A DNA stretch of 16,940 bases from CAYURR01 sp964446745 (GTDB taxonomy: Bacteria > Bacillota > Clostridia > Lachnospirales > WQUN01). Under the pieces are notes generated by a model. The model worked only from the letters and a program-made list of their open reading frames with translations. It was not told the DNA's origin and made no database searches. Shown piece by piece: positions 15,408 to 16,940 of this stretch. The stretch spans positions 1 to 16,940 of the forward strand of contig CAYURR010000046.1 of NCBI GenBank assembly GCA_964446745.1. The letters are read 5' to 3'. The position numbers were made by a program, and so were the translations under genes. Numbering within the stretch: position 1 is the stretch's first letter; every line of letters starts with the position of its first letter.

Positions 15408-16403
15408 TTAGTTAGCTTCCTCGATAGCAACTGCGACAGCCACTGTAGCACCAACCATCGGGTTATTGCCCATGCCCATAAAGCCCATCATCTCAACATG
15501 CGCCGGAACCGATGAGGAACCTGCAAACTGCGCGTCTGAGTGCATTCTGCCCATCGTATCGGTCATGCCGTACGAAGCCGGGCCTGCTGCCATATTGTCC
15601 GGATGCAGTGTACGGCCTGTGCCGCCACCTGAGGCAACCGAGAAATACTTCTTATTTAAGTCCATGCATTCCTTCTTGTATGTACCTGCTACCGGATGCT
15701 GGAAACGTGTCGGGTTCGTCGAGTTACCCGTGATCGATACATCCACATTCTCAAGATGCATGATCGCAACGCCCTCTCTGACGTCGTCCGCGCCATAGCA
15801 GCGAACCTTCGCGCGAGCACCTTCGGAGTAAGCGATTTCCTTTACTACCTTGACCTCACCCGAAGCATAGTCAAACTGCGTCTGCACGTATGTAAAGCCG
15901 TTGATACGCGAGATGATCTGCGCAGCGTCCTTACCGAGGCCATTCAGGATGACCTGCAGAGGTTGCTTACGCACCTTGTTAGCGGAGCCCGCGATACCGA
16001 TAGCACCCTCGGCTGCCGCGAAGCTCTCGTGCCCTGCCAGGAATGCGAAGCACTTGGTTTCCTCACGCAAAAGCATTGCAGCGAGATTGCCATGGCCCAA
16101 GCCGACCTTACGGTCCTCGGCTACCGAGCCGTCGATACAAAACGCCTGAAGGCCGATACCGATAGCCTCTGCCGCTTCAGCAGCCTTTGTGCAGCCGCGC
16201 TTTATAGCGATAGCCGCGCCTGCTACATATGCCCAGCATGCGTTTTCAAACGCGATGGGCTGTATCTTCTTTGTGATGTTATATGGGTCTATACCCTTTG
16301 CGTCACAGATTTGCTTTGCTTCCTCTAAGGAGGCTATGCCTTCCTTCTGCAATACCGCATTGATCTTGTCTATGCGTCTTTCATAGCTTTCAAAGGTTAT
16401 CAT
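15408..16403 (-). CDS. GGGtGRT protein
   Basis: This 331-residue protein contains the name-giving motif GGGTGRT at 259-265 (within SVASGGGTGRTLHPD). Other conserved-looking blocks are GLGHGNLAAMLL (101-112), FLAGHESFAAAEGAIGIAGSANKVR (121-145) and a Gly/Met-rich end, MMGFMGMGNNPMVGAT (305-320). The family has no established biochemical role that I know of. It is rich in small residues and has no signal peptide or membrane segment, apart from a hydrophobic Ala/Val C terminus. AAGGAGG (16409-16415) is 5 bases before ATG 16403 and overlaps the stop of the upstream Fe-S scaffold, so translation of the two is coupled. The longer frame opening at 16463 would lie inside that upstream gene and is rejected. 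Adjacency to an Fe-S scaffold suggests a part in cluster assembly or in a metalloenzyme, which is inference. Confidence 0.9.
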   Translation of the reverse strand: MITFESYERRIDKINAVLQKEGIASLEEAKQICDAKGIDPYNITKKIQPIAFENACWAYVAGAAIAIKRGCTKAAEAAEAIGIGLQAFCIDGSVAEDRKVGLGHGNLAAMLLREETKCFAFLAGHESFAAAEGAIGIAGSANKVRKQPLQVILNGLGKDAAQIISRINGFTYVQTQFDYASGEVKVVKEIAYSEGARAKVRCYGADDVREGVAIMHLENVDVSITGNSTNPTRFQHPVAGTYKKECMDLNKKYFSVASGGGTGRTLHPDNMAAGPASYGMTDTMGRMHSDAQFAGSSSVPAHVEMMGFMGMGNNPMVGATVAVAVAIEEAN

Positions 16404-16408
16404 CGTAT

Positions 16409-16415
16409 CCTCCTT
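16409..16415 (-). promoter_or_regulatory. Ribosome binding site fixing the GGGtGRT start
   Basis: AAGGAGG, the strongest site in the window, overlaps the TAA of the upstream scaffold gene (16414-16416) and lies 5 bases before ATG 16403. Confidence 0.85.
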
Positions 16416-16940
16416 ATTCGTGTCTTGGGTCGATATATTTAGCCGCCTCGTCAAACCTACCATATGTAGATGTTGCCTTTTCGAGAGCTTCCTTCGGGTC
16501 CGTGCCCTTCTTAATCATATCCATCATCTTGCCCAGATGGATAAACTCATAGCCTATGATCTGATTGTCCTTGTCCAGCGCGTTGCGTGTTACATAACCC
16601 TCTGCAAGCTCAAGATAGCGCGGTCCCTTATCGAGTGTGCCGAACATCGTGCCTACCTGCGAACGCTCGCCCTTACCAAGGTCCTCAAGGCCTGCGCCTA
16701 TCGGCAGTCCGCCCTCAGAGAACGCAGTCTGCGTACGTCCATAAACGATCTGCAGGAACAGCTCCCTCATAGCCACGTTGATCGCGTCACAAACGAGGTC
16801 AGTGTTCAATGCCTCCAAAATCGTCTTGCCCGGCAGTATCTCAGCCGCCATAGCTGCCGAGTGCGTCATGCCCGAACATCCCAAAGTCTCTACAAGCGCT
16901 TCCTGTATGATACCGTCCTTGACGTTCAGTGTGAGCTTGC
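16414..16940 (-). CDS. NifU/IscU-like Fe-S cluster assembly scaffold (partial, 5' end off window)
   Basis: The frame is open from the window edge; about 175 codons are visible, beginning KLTLNVKDGIIQEALVETLG. The visible part resembles the NifU N-terminal/IscU family, with ETLGCSGMTHSAAM corresponding to the GC-containing cluster-ligand loop and TDLVCDAINVAMREL supplying a second Cys near the position of the last IscU ligand. A first ligand Cys would lie upstream of the window. The protein then carries a segment beyond the usual IscU end (VYGRTQTAFSEGGLPIGAG, then the conserved-looking YGRFDEAAKYIDPRHE terminus). This extended version is the one that normally accompanies GGGtGRT genes in Clostridia, as far as I recall. 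An internal TTG at 16884 is not a credible start because homologous-looking sequence continues upstream of it. Confidence 0.85.
   Translation of the reverse strand, partial: KLTLNVKDGIIQEALVETLGCSGMTHSAAMAAEILPGKTILEALNTDLVCDAINVAMRELFLQIVYGRTQTAFSEGGLPIGAGLEDLGKGERSQVGTMFGTLDKGPRYLELAEGYVTRNALDKDNQIIGYEFIHLGKMMDMIKKGTDPKEALEKATSTYGRFDEAAKYIDPRHE

Noticed and set aside
15696..16328. 210-codon plus-strand frame opposite the GGGtGRT gene
   Set aside because: It is a shadow of a conserved gene; the product is low-complexity and unrecognisable.
16404..16463. N-terminal extension of the GGGtGRT protein
   Set aside because: It would overlap the end of the scaffold gene, and the perfect AAGGAGG points to 16403.

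Overview
The window most resembles a mid-GC Clostridia (Bacillota) chromosome. The evidence is the order dprA-topA-codY, a CodY-type regulator, strong Gram-positive ribosome binding sites (GGAGG, AAGGAGG), and the pairing of a GGGtGRT protein with a NifU/IscU-like Fe-S scaffold, a pair I associate with anaerobic Clostridia. No rRNA, tRNA, CRISPR array, insertion sequence or phage gene is visible. No gene-free stretch exceeds 300 bases; the longest are 1-161 and 5805-5893.

Left part (1-8244): an accessory, catabolic-looking region. A good sigma-A-type promoter (22-50) precedes a tightly packed plus-strand run: an ADP-ribosylglycohydrolase-family protein with a large C-terminal extension, a small zinc-dependent phospholipase C-like protein, and a GHL6-type putative glycoside hydrolase with a beta-galactosidase trimerisation-like domain. 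An APH-type small-molecule kinase, a broken AAA ATPase remnant and a YdcF/DUF218 protein follow. A Cys-type sulfatase runs convergently and overlaps ydcF by 14 bases. The hydrolase, glycoside hydrolase and sulfatase suggest use of decorated glycans or glycosides. None of the enzymes has an evident signal peptide, so substrates would arrive by transport. The kinase and ATPase remnant are clearly poorer in G+C than their neighbours and may be imported.

Middle part (8346-13002): a plus-strand PilZ protein (c-di-GMP effector) converges on the minus-strand set dprA-topA-codY. This is core housekeeping: DNA uptake/recombination, DNA supercoiling and global nutritional regulation. CodY is somewhat long and divergent in its sensor domain. 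A degenerate 23-base tandem repeat spans the topA stop codon.

Right part (13099-16940): a minus-strand run reads Fe-S scaffold (cut by the window edge), GGGtGRT protein, then a membrane Cache-GGDEF-EAL protein whose GGDEF motif is degraded and whose EAL motif is intact (likely a c-di-GMP phosphodiesterase). It ends at a strong intrinsic terminator at 13041-13092, which separates it from dprA. The most interesting unknowns are the ARH/Zn-PLC-like/GHL6 operon and the GGGtGRT/scaffold pair.
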